Positions 48,965-64,000 of a stretch of DNA of 64,000 nt are shown here, in pieces. Positions within the stretch are counted from its first letter, which is position 1; every line of letters begins with the position of its first letter. The notes beneath the pieces were generated by a model. That model saw nothing but the letters and a program-made list of their open reading frames with translations. It searched no databases and was not told the origin of the DNA. Source of the stretch: Hydra vulgaris (taxonomy: Eukaryota; Cnidaria; Hydrozoa; Anthoathecata; Hydridae); NCBI RefSeq assembly GCF_038396675.1, contig NC_088933.1, positions 18,652,001 through 18,716,000 of the forward strand, given 5' to 3'. The position numbers and the translations under genes are program-made.

Positions 48965-49390
48965 AACTTTGTTTACACGAAAAAAGTTCCCAAATTTACA
49001 AATGTTTATCTTGGAAAAATGATGAAAATCTGTTCGTGCCGACAACTGATTTCCTTTTCCTTGGTGTAATTTGTTTAGTAATTTGTCAACACGTGAAGTA
49101 GTTACTTATCCTGAACAGTCTTATTAAACAAATGCTATAAAATTTAAACTAATACCACGTGATCAGAGTTTCTGTTTAAAAACTAAGGGCAGCCATTTTA
49201 ATAGATTTTTTTGTTGACGGGTGAAAATTTAGAGTTTGTCGGAAACTCGCATGGCTCGCTAATTTCTGCGGCCTCTTTGATGTAAAACAATAGGTTGCAC
49301 GTCCATCTCTTATAGTTCCATGGTAATAGATAGTGAGTGTCATACCCCCAACACCACCTTCCCTTCTCGCTGGCTCCAATACTATATATC

Positions 49391-50860
49391 ACTAATATGA
49401 AAATGAAAATTTATAGGCAATGTATAATAAAATCCAATTTTAGGAATGTTACTTATCTGGGATAATTTTTCCTATGTTGCTATTTTAGGCCTTTGAAATA
49501 GGGTTGTTAACCGAAAGGTTTCAAAGATTTCTGTAAAAAAATCTTTCAAAAGGGTATATACAATTACTAATTGTAATACTATATTATTTGCGAAAGTTAC
49601 TTTGACAAATTTTGATGCTTCTATATATTCGTTACGAATAAAAATAAATACTAATTGTCAATTAGTATTTATTTTTATTCGTAACGAATATATAGAAGCA
49701 TTAAAATATGTCAAAGTAACTTTCGCAAATAATACTTCTGAAAATTAGACTTTCGTAAGTTGCTATTTCAAATAATGCTCTTCCAAAACTTCCAAAAGTT
49801 TCACTTTCGGAAGTAGCACTTGAGAAATGAGCGCTTTTAATAACTACGTTTCGAAATCTATAAAGGAAGTTTATTCGCCTAACTGCAAGAAATGTGAAAA
49901 TAAAATATCTGTATATATCAAACTGTTTGTAATGAAACTTTATCTTCAGTATAGCAACATATTAAATTTTTTAGTTTGTTTTTTCAAATAATGATCAAAA
50001 AATTTATTTCGAAAGGAAAATTTTCGATAAATCCACTTGAAGAACGGTCACTTACGGAAGAAAACTTGAAATTCGTCATAAAAACAAGATTAAAATGTTC
50101 CATTTAAAAAAATCCGTTCAATGAACTAAGTAATTAAAAGCTCATTACTCATAAGTGTCAATTATCGCGCATGCAAATTTTTATGAAGTAAAAAACTGAT
50201 TTTATTTTTTAACTGAGTCCTTTCGGTAGGTTTCAAAAATCTTCTTTCGAAATGAATCGATTAGCAAGTTTCTTTTCGCTTGTGATTCTTGCGAAAATTT
50301 TGTTTTTCGTATATTGCTTTACCAGCGGCGTGGGCAGGATTTTTTTTGATGTTTCAGATATGACACTTTTAGGCATCGTGCGAATGTTGTTAAGTCAAAT
50401 TAATTAATTAAGTCAAAAAAATTAATTAATTAAGTCAAAAAAAAATAATTAATTAAGTCAAAAAAAAATCAAGAATGTTGTTAAGTCAAATGAAAATGTT
50501 TCTCAAAAAAATTGCGGTGATTGGAGCGTGAGAACAAAAATACCCCCAACAAGTTGGCTTTCCCAACCCCGAATTAGACGTTAAATTAAACTGCAGAATG
50601 TTAATTAAACGTTCAAAGGGTGCCTTTTTTAGATTCCGTGCCCATTGGGTGTTTATAAACAGTTGCAACAACCGCATTGGTAGTTGTCTCAGAGCTGGGA
50701 CAAAATTCTAATAATCAAAGTTGATTTAATACGTTACGAATTTGATTTGACGTGCCCCTATGAACCATATTTGGGACATTCAACCGCCACAATAATGTGC
50801 CATCGTGTGTGAAATATTCATGGCTTCTTAGGTTATTCAGTTTTTAGTACGGAAGCTTGT
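49391..50860. other. Right interior of the 14-kb element: foldback and short tandem repeat
   Basis: A foldback of about 150 bp lies at 49582-49735, with arms of about 74 bp that carry few mismatches. A 27-bp unit (TTAATTAATTAAGTCAAAAA) is repeated about four times at 50392-50475. Several TTTCGGAAG / CTTTCG motifs recur between 49500 and 50280. No ORF is recognised. Confidence 0.7.
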
Positions 50861-50861
50861 T

Positions 50862-51598
50862 TTAATCGACTAATTTTAGTTACGCCAAAAAGTTAGTCGA
50901 CTAAATTTAGTTACGCTAAAAAGTTAGTCGACTAATTTTAGTTACGCTAAAAAGTTAGTTGACTAAATTTAGTTAGACTAAAAAGTTAGTCGACTAATTT
51001 TAGTTAGACTAAAAAGTTAGTCCACTAAATTTAGTTAGACTAAAAAGTTAGTCCACTAAATTTAGTTAGACTAAAAAGTTAGTCGACTAATTTATTTACG
51101 CTAAAAAGTTAGCCGACTAGTTTTAGTTAGACTAAAAAGTTAGTCGACTAAATTTAGTTACGCTAAAAAGTTAGTCGACTAATTTATTTACGCTAAAAAG
51201 TTAGTCGACTAATTTTAGTTACGCTAAAAAGTTAGTTGACTAAATTTAGTTAGACTAAAAAGTTAGTCGACTAATTTTAGTTAGACTAAAAAGTTAGTCC
51301 ACTAAATTTAGTTAGACTAAAAAGTTAGTCCACTAAATTTAGTTAGACTAAAAAGTTAGTCGACTAATTTATTTACGCTAAAAAGTTAGCCGACTAGTTT
51401 TAGTTAGACTAAAAAGTTAGTCGACTAAATTTAGTTACGCTAAAAAGTTAGTCGACTAAATTTAGTTAGACTAAAAAGTTAGTCGACTAATTTTAGTTAG
51501 ACTAAAAAATTAGTCGACTAAATTTAGTGAGACTAAAAAGTTAGTCGACTAATTTTAGTTAGACTAAAAAGTTAGTTGGGTAATTTTAGTTACGGTTT
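50862..51598 (-). repeat. Right subterminal array, 31-bp unit with GTCGAC core, about 23 copies
   Basis: It is the inverse of the left array: AGTTAGTCGACTAAATTTAG plus TTAGACTAAAA. Variants are TTAGACT versus TTACGCT and GTCGAC versus GTCCAC/GTTGAC. A block of nine units is duplicated with an offset of about 277 bp (compare 50954 and 51231), so the array grew by a segmental step. Confidence 0.95.
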
Positions 51599-51643
51599 TT
51601 TTAGTTAAGTTAGTTACAATTTTTAGTTTTGGTCACAACACTA

Positions 51644-51651
51644 CTTACCAT
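51644..51651. repeat. 8-bp target duplication CTTACCAT (right copy)
   Basis: Exact match to 37613-37620. Confidence 0.95.
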
Positions 51652-52478
51652 ATATTCATCGACATGAGTATTTTGTTTTATGAATTCTATCCACTTAATC
51701 ATACATTGAATATGTTCCTTGCTGTTTTCGTGGCCGAAAATAGTTTGTTTAGCTTTTTTCCAATTGTAAAAGCCACTTTTGACAAATACGTTGTCGTAAT
51801 CGGTTGAAAACAACTTGCAAACATAACAAAATACACATCCAGTGGATTCAGAAAACATTAACCATTTTCGGTCACACTTTTCGCCATTATTTATCACTTT
51901 TTGAAAATATTTAACCGAATAATATCTGTACTGGTTTTTGAACATCCGCTTCGAAGATTCGAAATTAGAGTCTTTATTTTGAAAAAAAGCATACCCCTTT
52001 AATTGTAATGGCCATAAAGCAGGGTCTTCGCGTAGAATGGTGTCTAGTAAAAAAAATCATGATAAATAAGGCTAATAAAAAAATAATAAGTGACAATTTA
52101 TAGAATAAAAATATTACCTGCCTAAAAAGTAAATTTTTTGTTTAGCAGATGTTAGAGGTATCATTAAAGATACTAAAAGTTGGAGTACCTGAGTCAAGCT
52201 CATTATTATGCATTGTAGATTCAACACTTTCAACTTCTTGAATTTCATTTGAAGGACCTTGGCAGGCTGCCTCATTTTCCGTGTTTTTGTTTTCATCTTT
52301 TCTTTCATTGTTTTTATTATTACCCACAGTTTGTGGAAATTGCATATTAGTTTGGTTTGATGAAAAAAAATTTGTTTTTTTTGGAAGTTTAGCTACCATT
52401 TCCTCTCTCTCTTTCTTCAATCTTCTTTTAGAAGCTCCACTTTCATATTTTCTTAGCATTTTAATTATAACTGTATAA
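51644..52478 (-). pseudogene. hAT transposase, N-terminal part with TTF-type zinc finger (outer element)
   Basis: The start is MLRKYESGASKRRLKKEREE at 52459, a charged leader typical of ZMYM1-like hAT proteins, followed by a polar stretch. A short intron probably ends at the acceptor TTTACTAG near 52046; the donor is uncertain. The next exon (from about 52045) reads REDPALWPLQLKGYAFF then the zinc-finger segment RKWLMFSESTGCVFCYVCKL, FYNWKKAKQTIFGHENS and KEHIQCM. The frame reaches HVDEYMV and meets the 14-kb insertion after ATGGTAAG. Confidence 0.85.
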
Positions 52479-52949
52479 CCTGAAAAACTGTTCTTTTTTT
52501 CTCTTTCACGAATTTAGCGCTTCAGCTATTAAATGCATTCACACAAGAACTCTTTTGTGCGGAAGTACAAAAGAATTGTAGAATTGCAATCGTTAATGCA
52601 TTTTCAATAACAATATATTTATTCAAGTCATTAATAATTTTCCGAAGGGAATTGTTTTTGAAGCAATTTGTACAAATGTTACATTCAATTATTGGTATAA
52701 GGCGCTGCTACCAATCTAGTAATTTTTTTGTTTGTTTGTAGAAGTAGTTGCGCTCCTTCGTTGTCAAAGACCGGAAAAATATATAATGCAGCGTTTTTGT
52801 TTACAGTTATTTTTTTTTTTTTGTGCTTTTGTTTTCAGACAATTTAGTAAATTTTCAGGGTTATAAAAAATTATTTTCTTTGAATCGGGGCCCATAAAAT
52901 TGTGGGGCGGGGGCTATAGCCCCCCTAGCCTCCCCTTGATCCGCCACTG
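52479..52949. other. Right terminal region of the outer hAT
   Basis: Non-coding leader upstream of the transposase start, ending in a GC-rich stretch (GGGGCGGGGGCTATAGCCCC) and the terminal repeat at 52935-52949. Confidence 0.7.
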
Positions 52950-53082
52950 TATATATTCATCAAAAAACTTGGACGATTGTATCATTCTTGCAAATAGTTT
53001 AGCAAAGTTTAGCTATATTTCTTGAACAGAAAATAAGAAAGTGTTATGGGTTCGGAAAAAAACTACAATAACGGAATAACTG

Positions 53083-54220
53083 ATGTATTACGTTTTTATT
53101 CAGGTTTTTGCAATTTATAAAACAATTACAAATAACATTGAACTTAAGCTTCAGCGTGGGACTCATCGCAATCATGGAAGTATAAAACAGATCGAAATTC
53201 ATCAAGCTGCAAACATCAAAGCAATTTCAAATCGTCTCGGGAGTACGGTTGTAACCGACAATAAAAAAAAACGAGTTTCATTGGACATAAAATTCAGTGA
53301 AATGATTTTTATTAAAACATTTAAAAAACTTATTTACAGGTAGGCTACTAAGTTTTAGCTATTAGTTATTGTAATTATTTAACTAAATGTTTACTAAAAC
53401 TCGGTAGATAAATAGAATCACTTTATTTTAAAAGCATATGTTAGTTTAAGCTTCTTTTCTTGCATTAAATCATAAGACGATATTGATTAAAAAGACAGCT
53501 AGAACTATTTTTAAAATATCGAAAAAAATGTTTTCTAAATTACTAAAGCCTAAAGTTTCATTTGTTGTATATCATAATTCCATTCATGCTTGTAATACTC
53601 CATTCGTAAAGTTATCGCCATTTTTGATGTTTATGCAAGAATATTATTGGCTATATCGTCAAAATACTATTTTAAATTATTATGAACGAACCTATTTGTG
53701 TTAACGTACCGAGATTAAGCGTTTAAGGACAGTCTTGGTTTTTGTTTACGAAACAAAAGGTTACATGCATAGTTCCGAAGCATTTAAATGTGGTTTAACT
53801 TCCATCTGTTTATACTTCCAAGTTGCAATCGGCTTCGAAAATACCATCGATTGCAAAAATTCCTCGCGGTAATATATTTAAATATCCAAACCATTGCGAA
53901 ATCAGGATTTAGGTAATTTAGAAATATTTCGTGAAATGTGTCTTATTTTTAAAAAATTTAAAAATGTAAAACACAGTTGGAACCAGTGACAGAAACAACT
54001 GAGAAAGAGCGGGTTAGCAAAAAAAGAATTGCAGGCTTTACATTAGGCGTCCAAGAGATATTACATCTTAGCTTGTTTGAAATTACAAGGTAGCCCATTT
54101 ACTGGCGAATCAGATGTCAATAAATATATTGAAAAACAGAAAGAAGTGTTGAATGTCAAAAAACGATTGATGAATGGGATATTTATTTTAGTAATAATCA
54201 AAAAATAGTAAGTCATTGCA
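53083..54220 (+). pseudogene. Degenerate ORF fragments of an unidentified repeat
   Basis: Plus-strand fragments include LQRGTHRNHGSIKQIEIHQA (near 53145-53205) and, in broken frames at about 53980-54170, EKERVSKKRIAGFTLGVQEI then GSPFTGESDVNKYIEKQKEV. The second block is coding-like but shows frameshifts. I do not recognise the family. Confidence 0.3.
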
Positions 54221-54382
54221 GCAAAGATCCACTTTATATAAAATTATTGATAAAAATACAACAATACGTCGCCTTATGTCTACAGCTAATAATTTAAAGT
54301 TTCTCTAAACTTAATCTACTTAACTTGAAAAGTCCTAACAACAATCCACAATCACCTACGATGACTTTTTTTTTAGTTATTA

Positions 54383-54558
54383 AGGTGTTCCAAGAAGAAC
54401 TATGCGTGTCTTATCACAAAGCACCGTGGAAGAGCATTTTAACTAGGAAGTTTACACATCCTTCCTTACCAATGTCGCTTATCTAGTCAGAGCTAACATC
54501 GAACCTCATACCTTTTGATACTGAGAAAGAAGCACTGCACCGTGGCCACGGGGCCAAC
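54383..54558 (-). mobile_element. Older copy of SINE family 2
   Basis: The minus strand has GGCCCCGTGGCCACGGTGCA as a diverged head, GAGGTTCGATG as B box, then AAGGAAGGATGTG and GTGCTTTGTGATAAGAC and GGAACACC, in the same order as 30991-31162. Confidence 0.7.
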
Positions 54559-54578
54559 CACGCGTGCACGCGTGGTTG
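54555..54578. repeat. Perfect 24-bp palindrome, no loop
   Basis: CAACCACGCGTG followed by its exact complement; GC-rich in an AT-rich setting and adjoining the SINE head. Confidence 0.95.
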
Positions 54579-56132
54579 CAATAAAGTTATTTCGCATTTT
54601 CAGTAGTAATTGTTACAAATTGTTCCTTATATGGAGTAATTTCATGTATAATGTCTAATTTTATGTTGTATTTATAACTACATAATAATTACGTATTTTA
54701 TTGATAAAACGAAAAGAAAAATATTTACTACGGATTCTACTGTGATAATAATAATATTTCATTTTATTTAACAACTGATTGTTTTGTCAAAATAACAACT
54801 TTAATTGAAATTGAAGTAGAAATCCAAATACTTATAATGAAGAAAAGATATTTAGTAATTCGAAATGAGCATAAAAAAATAATTACGAAAAAGTGGTTAA
54901 ACTACATAAAATCCATAAAAAGTTAATTATGGACCCGCCTTAAAAACGGAGATAAGAGATTAAAAAGTAGAAAAGGCCCTGGTTGAAGTGTTTATTAGAA
55001 AATGGTAAATTTCCGATGTGGAAACAAAATTTTGTTGCAAACAAAAAATTGTGTCTTTAGAAATGCTTATTTATATTCCACAAAAAAAGTGAGAAAATTA
55101 TTGTTTTATTTAGAAGCATAGCCGTGCTCTAGATTTTATTTAATTTTTTAGCATAATAGATGTTATCCGGTTTTTAGTATTTGAAACTTTAATAAAATAT
55201 TTTGTTGTATAAATTATTTTGTTATAATATATAGCTTATAATAAAATAATTTATACAAAAATTGTATTTTTCTTTAATTAGAACGAAAGAGTTTACATTT
55301 TCATGTTTTTTAAAGGCCTAAAAATTTGTTATCGAAAGTAAAAAAAAAAACATGTTTAATATTTAGTTTAGCTGCATTTGAAAGTTGGAAAAGAAATAAA
55401 GTTGGTTCAAATATTCCTCTCAGCTCAGTCGATACATTCAATCAACTTCAAAGACTTCTTAAATGTATCAAATTTTCAATTGGGGTTTCTTTTAATCTAC
55501 ATTTTCACCTTTCTAACAGAGATCTCAGCTAACTTAAGCAGAAGCTAGCTTCGGAATCCTAGCAGCTTTGTAAATGTTATTGATCTGTTATTAACTAGTT
55601 GCTCTGGTATCCTATATGCGCAACTTGTTAGGAATATTGCACTTTTCAACATCTTCTTCACCTCCTTATCAATATTATTATTAACTAGGGCAACATAACT
55701 AACAGTTCTATTAACATAACTAACAGTTCTGTTGTTGCATACTTGCCAAAAATTTTGGGTTTTTTTGAGTATTATCTTTAGGTTCAGCAGGTACAGAACA
55801 TCTGCCATGAACTTCAAGAATGAATAAATAATTTTAAGTCAGTAGAAAAGAACATGAAAATGTCTTTCTCACTTTAAAGAAAAAATAATTATAATATAGT
55901 GTAACTGTGCCTGGCCTCAAAGCAGGCTTAAAGTTGATAAAAATAAATAACACATATTTGATTAGAAAACAACTAATTCACAGAGCTGATTGTAGTCCTG
56001 TTAGATGACCATAGGTACATTTGTTAGTTCCTAGGGTCTCTTTTCTCTTGCCAAACTACTGGACCTCTCTTGCAATGTTGCACAAGGGTGATCCAGCCTG
56101 TTGTTCATTCCATTCAAAACTGATGATTTCCC
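54579..56132. other. No gene recognised
   Basis: The frames at 55326-55532 and 55817-55545 show no recognised similarity. A 14-bp motif with AACATAACTAACAGTTCT is doubled at about 55693-55730. AMT exon 1 was sought and not found. Confidence 0.4.
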
Positions 56133-56193
56133 CCATCTTGACTCCATCTATTTTATGGCTGGCTAGGCCATAAAATAGATGGAGTCAAGATGG
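56133..56193. repeat. Perfect hairpin, 27-bp arms, 7-nt loop
   Basis: CCATCTTGACTCCATCTATT and onward, with the exact complement at 56167-56193. It is relatively GC-rich. Confidence 0.95.
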
Positions 56194-57964
56194 AGGCAGT
56201 CCTATGTAGAATCCTCTTCTCATCAGCAAAAGCCTTAATAAAGTTAGAGATCTGTAACTCCTACATGTGTTGCCAGCAGAGAAACCAAGGCAAAGGAATA
56301 ATGAGAATTATTAAAAAGATAGTAATGCCTCTAACAAAGGCCAAAATATTGGAACCAGTTGTGTTGGAGCAAAAGGCATCTGGCCAAAATATCATAATAG
56401 TCCAGGAGATTTATTATCTGCTCAGTCATCTTCTTGAAGCTTTTAGCTGCAACATTTCTGATAATGAGAAACTCTGAGGGTTTTAATATATTAAAAATAT
56501 TTTTATTGGTGGAAAAAATTTCTGAAAATTTTCTAAGTTAAGTTATGAATTGAAATGTTCGATAATCAGTACTTAAAAACAGTTATATATAATATAACTT
56601 CAATTCACACACAAAATATATTTTCAAATTCTTTTTAGAATCAAAATTTTTTTAACAAATTTAATTTAATTCTTTTTAAATTGGAAAAATTAAATTTTTA
56701 ATGAGAAGTAGGATGAATTGAGTGAAAAGCATGAGTAACGCCAATAATTTAAAAAAACTTTTTACTGAAAAGTGCTAATTTTTGAAGTTAAATATTAGTT
56801 TTCTAATTTGCTTTTTATTAAACATAAGGGAATACATTAAAGCTATTGGTTTATATCTATGTTAAAAGTATCTATTATTTTTTATTGGTTTATTAAAAGC
56901 GTATGCTATTTTATGTATTAATTTTATTAGTTTATATATTAGTTCTATGTAAGGTAATCAATTAAATGATTAGAATTTAGTTCGGGGCATTTATTATTGA
57001 CAAAGTTATTTATATAGTTCGCAAGTTTTTGTGTTTCTTTTTATTTTATTTTATCTTATCACCCAGTTTTGCAAAATATTTTTTTTGTTTTAAAACTCAG
57101 TTCTGTGATGTAAGCATCCTCTACTTTATAAATAATATCTTTTGATTCTTGTGAAAGTATAAATGCCCATTTTTTTTAAAATTATTTATATTTTTCAAAG
57201 TATGATCACAATAATTGTAGTTAATTTGGGTTTAACCTTTATTCAGATTTAACTTTAAGTTATGGGCCCATATAATTTGTATAATATAATCCATATATAT
57301 CACTTTTAAATTATAGTCTGAGATAATTGGCTCTTTTAGGCAGAGATTTTTAAAGTAGTATAGCACTTTATGTTTAATAAAATCTCTGCATAAGAGAGCA
57401 AATGATCTATTACTTTAGTAAAAAGTTAGATTACAGACGGTCATCCTTAAATACTTTAAGGATGACCGTCTAAGAAAAGTAACTTTTAAGCATAACATTT
57501 TGTATCATTAAATTCTAGTAAAAAACAGTTTTTTTTTTCACTAAATTTTTTAATGATTAAAATTTTATTGTTGTTGTTTATAAAAGTTTATAAACTTATA
57601 AGTTTATAAAAAGTTTAAAGCCCTAAGTTTATAAAAGATGCAAATTTAAGAATTAAACACAGGGATGCAGAGTCCCAAAATTGACTCCAGATTTGATAGC
57701 CACTAAATGATTATTTTTGTCTAGTTTTTAGTATCTAGGAGCTCCAAAAATGTAAAGAGGCTTATGGACTAATTTTAGGGGAAAAGTTAAGACTTTTAAG
57801 TTAGATGAATTTAAGCCTTGAACAAGATTAGTCCATTACAAATTATAGTCCTGATACAAAACTTTAAAAAATCTTATAGCAAATGTTTGAAAAGTGTACT
57901 TTTTAAAGCAACAGCTGTTTTTACGTTTTCAAAAAGAGATTTTATACTAAACTTTACTTTTTAG
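56194..57964. other. Upstream of the first visible AMT exon
   Basis: A 95-codon frame at 56190-56477 begins inside the hairpin arm and has no recognised family. A 17-bp-arm hairpin with a 3-nt loop (AGACGGTCATCC..) sits at 57435-57471. The last 400 bp are presumably AMT intron. Confidence 0.45.
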
Positions 57965-63480
<5,516 letters not shown>

Positions 63481-64000
63481 GTTTCGATTTTAAGTTGTTT
63501 TTTTAAATAAGTTTGTTACTTTTAAAAATACAATTTTAAATTATACTCCTTATATCAAACTTATGTTTTTAAATTATGTGCATTTTATATATTAACTTCT
63601 TTTGTTAAAAGCCTTTTACAAAAGGCCTATACCATGCACAATATTTTTTAACTTAGTGTTAATTTTTCAAATAAAATATTTAAAAGTATTTAAAAACTTT
63701 TTTAGATCTTAAAAATTTCTAAAAAGATTATAAAAAGATTTAAAAAATCAATTTTTAAAAGATTTTAAAATCAAAAATATGCAACTTAAACTACTGTTAA
63801 GATTAAATGAGGAGTGGAGCAAAACCTGATAATTTATTTTTAATGAAAAAACGACTTGGAAATGTTTTTTTGTAGTAATGATATTCCTACATCTTTACAA
63901 ATAAAAATTAAATTTAAAAGCAACAATTTTAATAACATTATACCTGCCTTAAATTATTCTGTCCATGCAAAACCAGATTAAAAAAAAATTGTCGATGTAA
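63481..64000. other. AMT intron at the window edge
   Basis: AT-rich. The next expected exon (after LLAIQG) is not present before 64000. Confidence 0.6.

Larger units (their letters stand above)
46840..49390. mobile_element. Probable inverted-repeat element of about 2.5 kb
   Basis: The region 46840-47095 is an imperfect inverted copy of 49190-49390: GGAAGGGGGGGGGAGGTGG versus GGGAAGGTGGTG, then CTATAAGAGATGGACTTGCA / CTATAAGAGATGGACGTGCA, AACCTATT and GCGAACCATGC / GCGAGCCATGC. A poly-T of 20 interrupts the left copy. Exact ends and duplication were not resolved. It contains copy B of the dispersed repeat. Confidence 0.55.

Noticed and set aside
53083-53343. 86-codon ORF just right of the outer hAT as a host exon
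   Set aside because: It ends near a GT-like site but I recognise no family; kept only as part of a degenerate unidentified repeat.
55326-55532. Possible AMT transit-peptide exon
   Set aside because: The frame ends in a stop without a convincing donor, and the peptide has no resemblance to the T-protein leader region.

Overview
The window is nuclear DNA from an AT-rich animal genome, most like the freshwater polyp Hydra. The basis is extreme AT content, long (TA)n tracts, short exons with GT/AG boundaries, and a dense mix of hAT, pogo, Penelope, CR1-like, BEL and tRNA-derived SINE remnants. The species is inferred. I find two host genes; nearly everything else is transposable element (TE) sequence, tandem repeat or hairpin.

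Layout. (a) 1-2312: the 3' part of a ZMYM1-like hAT transposon, split by a 1265-bp pogo-like element with a TA duplication. (b) 3947-13358, minus strand: six consecutive exons of ING3 (inhibitor of growth 3, a chromatin reader subunit). The PHD-finger end lies left of base 1 and the first exon was not found. Its introns hold a Penelope RT remnant, old SINEs, a hAT/BEL patchwork and a 47-copy 27-bp minisatellite. (c) 13.4-35.6 kb: gene-free repeat territory, with two about 2.25-kb elements that share long terminal inverted repeats (TIRs) and 5-bp duplications (21163-23411 and 27792-30063), two SINE families, hAT MITEs, a CR1-like LINE end, a roughly 660-bp foldback palindrome between two (TA)n tracts, and a GC-rich tandem island. 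(d) 35657-52949: a three-tier nest of DNA transposons. A 17.3-kb hAT (duplication TATATATT) has its minus-strand transposase gene split by a 14-kb Ac-like hAT (duplication CTTACCAT). That element's plus-strand BED-type transposase is in turn split by a 4.34-kb element with TIRs starting CCCAGACGG. Removing each insert with one duplication copy restores the reading frame of the gene it broke. The 14-kb element carries inverted arrays of a 31-bp unit centred on GTCGAC near both ends. (e) 52950-57960: degenerate repeats and hairpins. (f) 57965-63480, plus strand: three exons of AMT (glycine cleavage T-protein), with a 5-kb intron full of LINE remnants; the first and last exons are absent.

The two host genes are unrelated: ING3 belongs to a histone acetyltransferase complex, AMT to mitochondrial one-carbon metabolism. 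The transposases are all broken, so no autonomous element is evident here. The most unusual features are the nested transposon with its arrays, the innermost unclassified element, the 2.25-kb TIR family, and more than a dozen hairpins with near-perfect arms and tiny loops.
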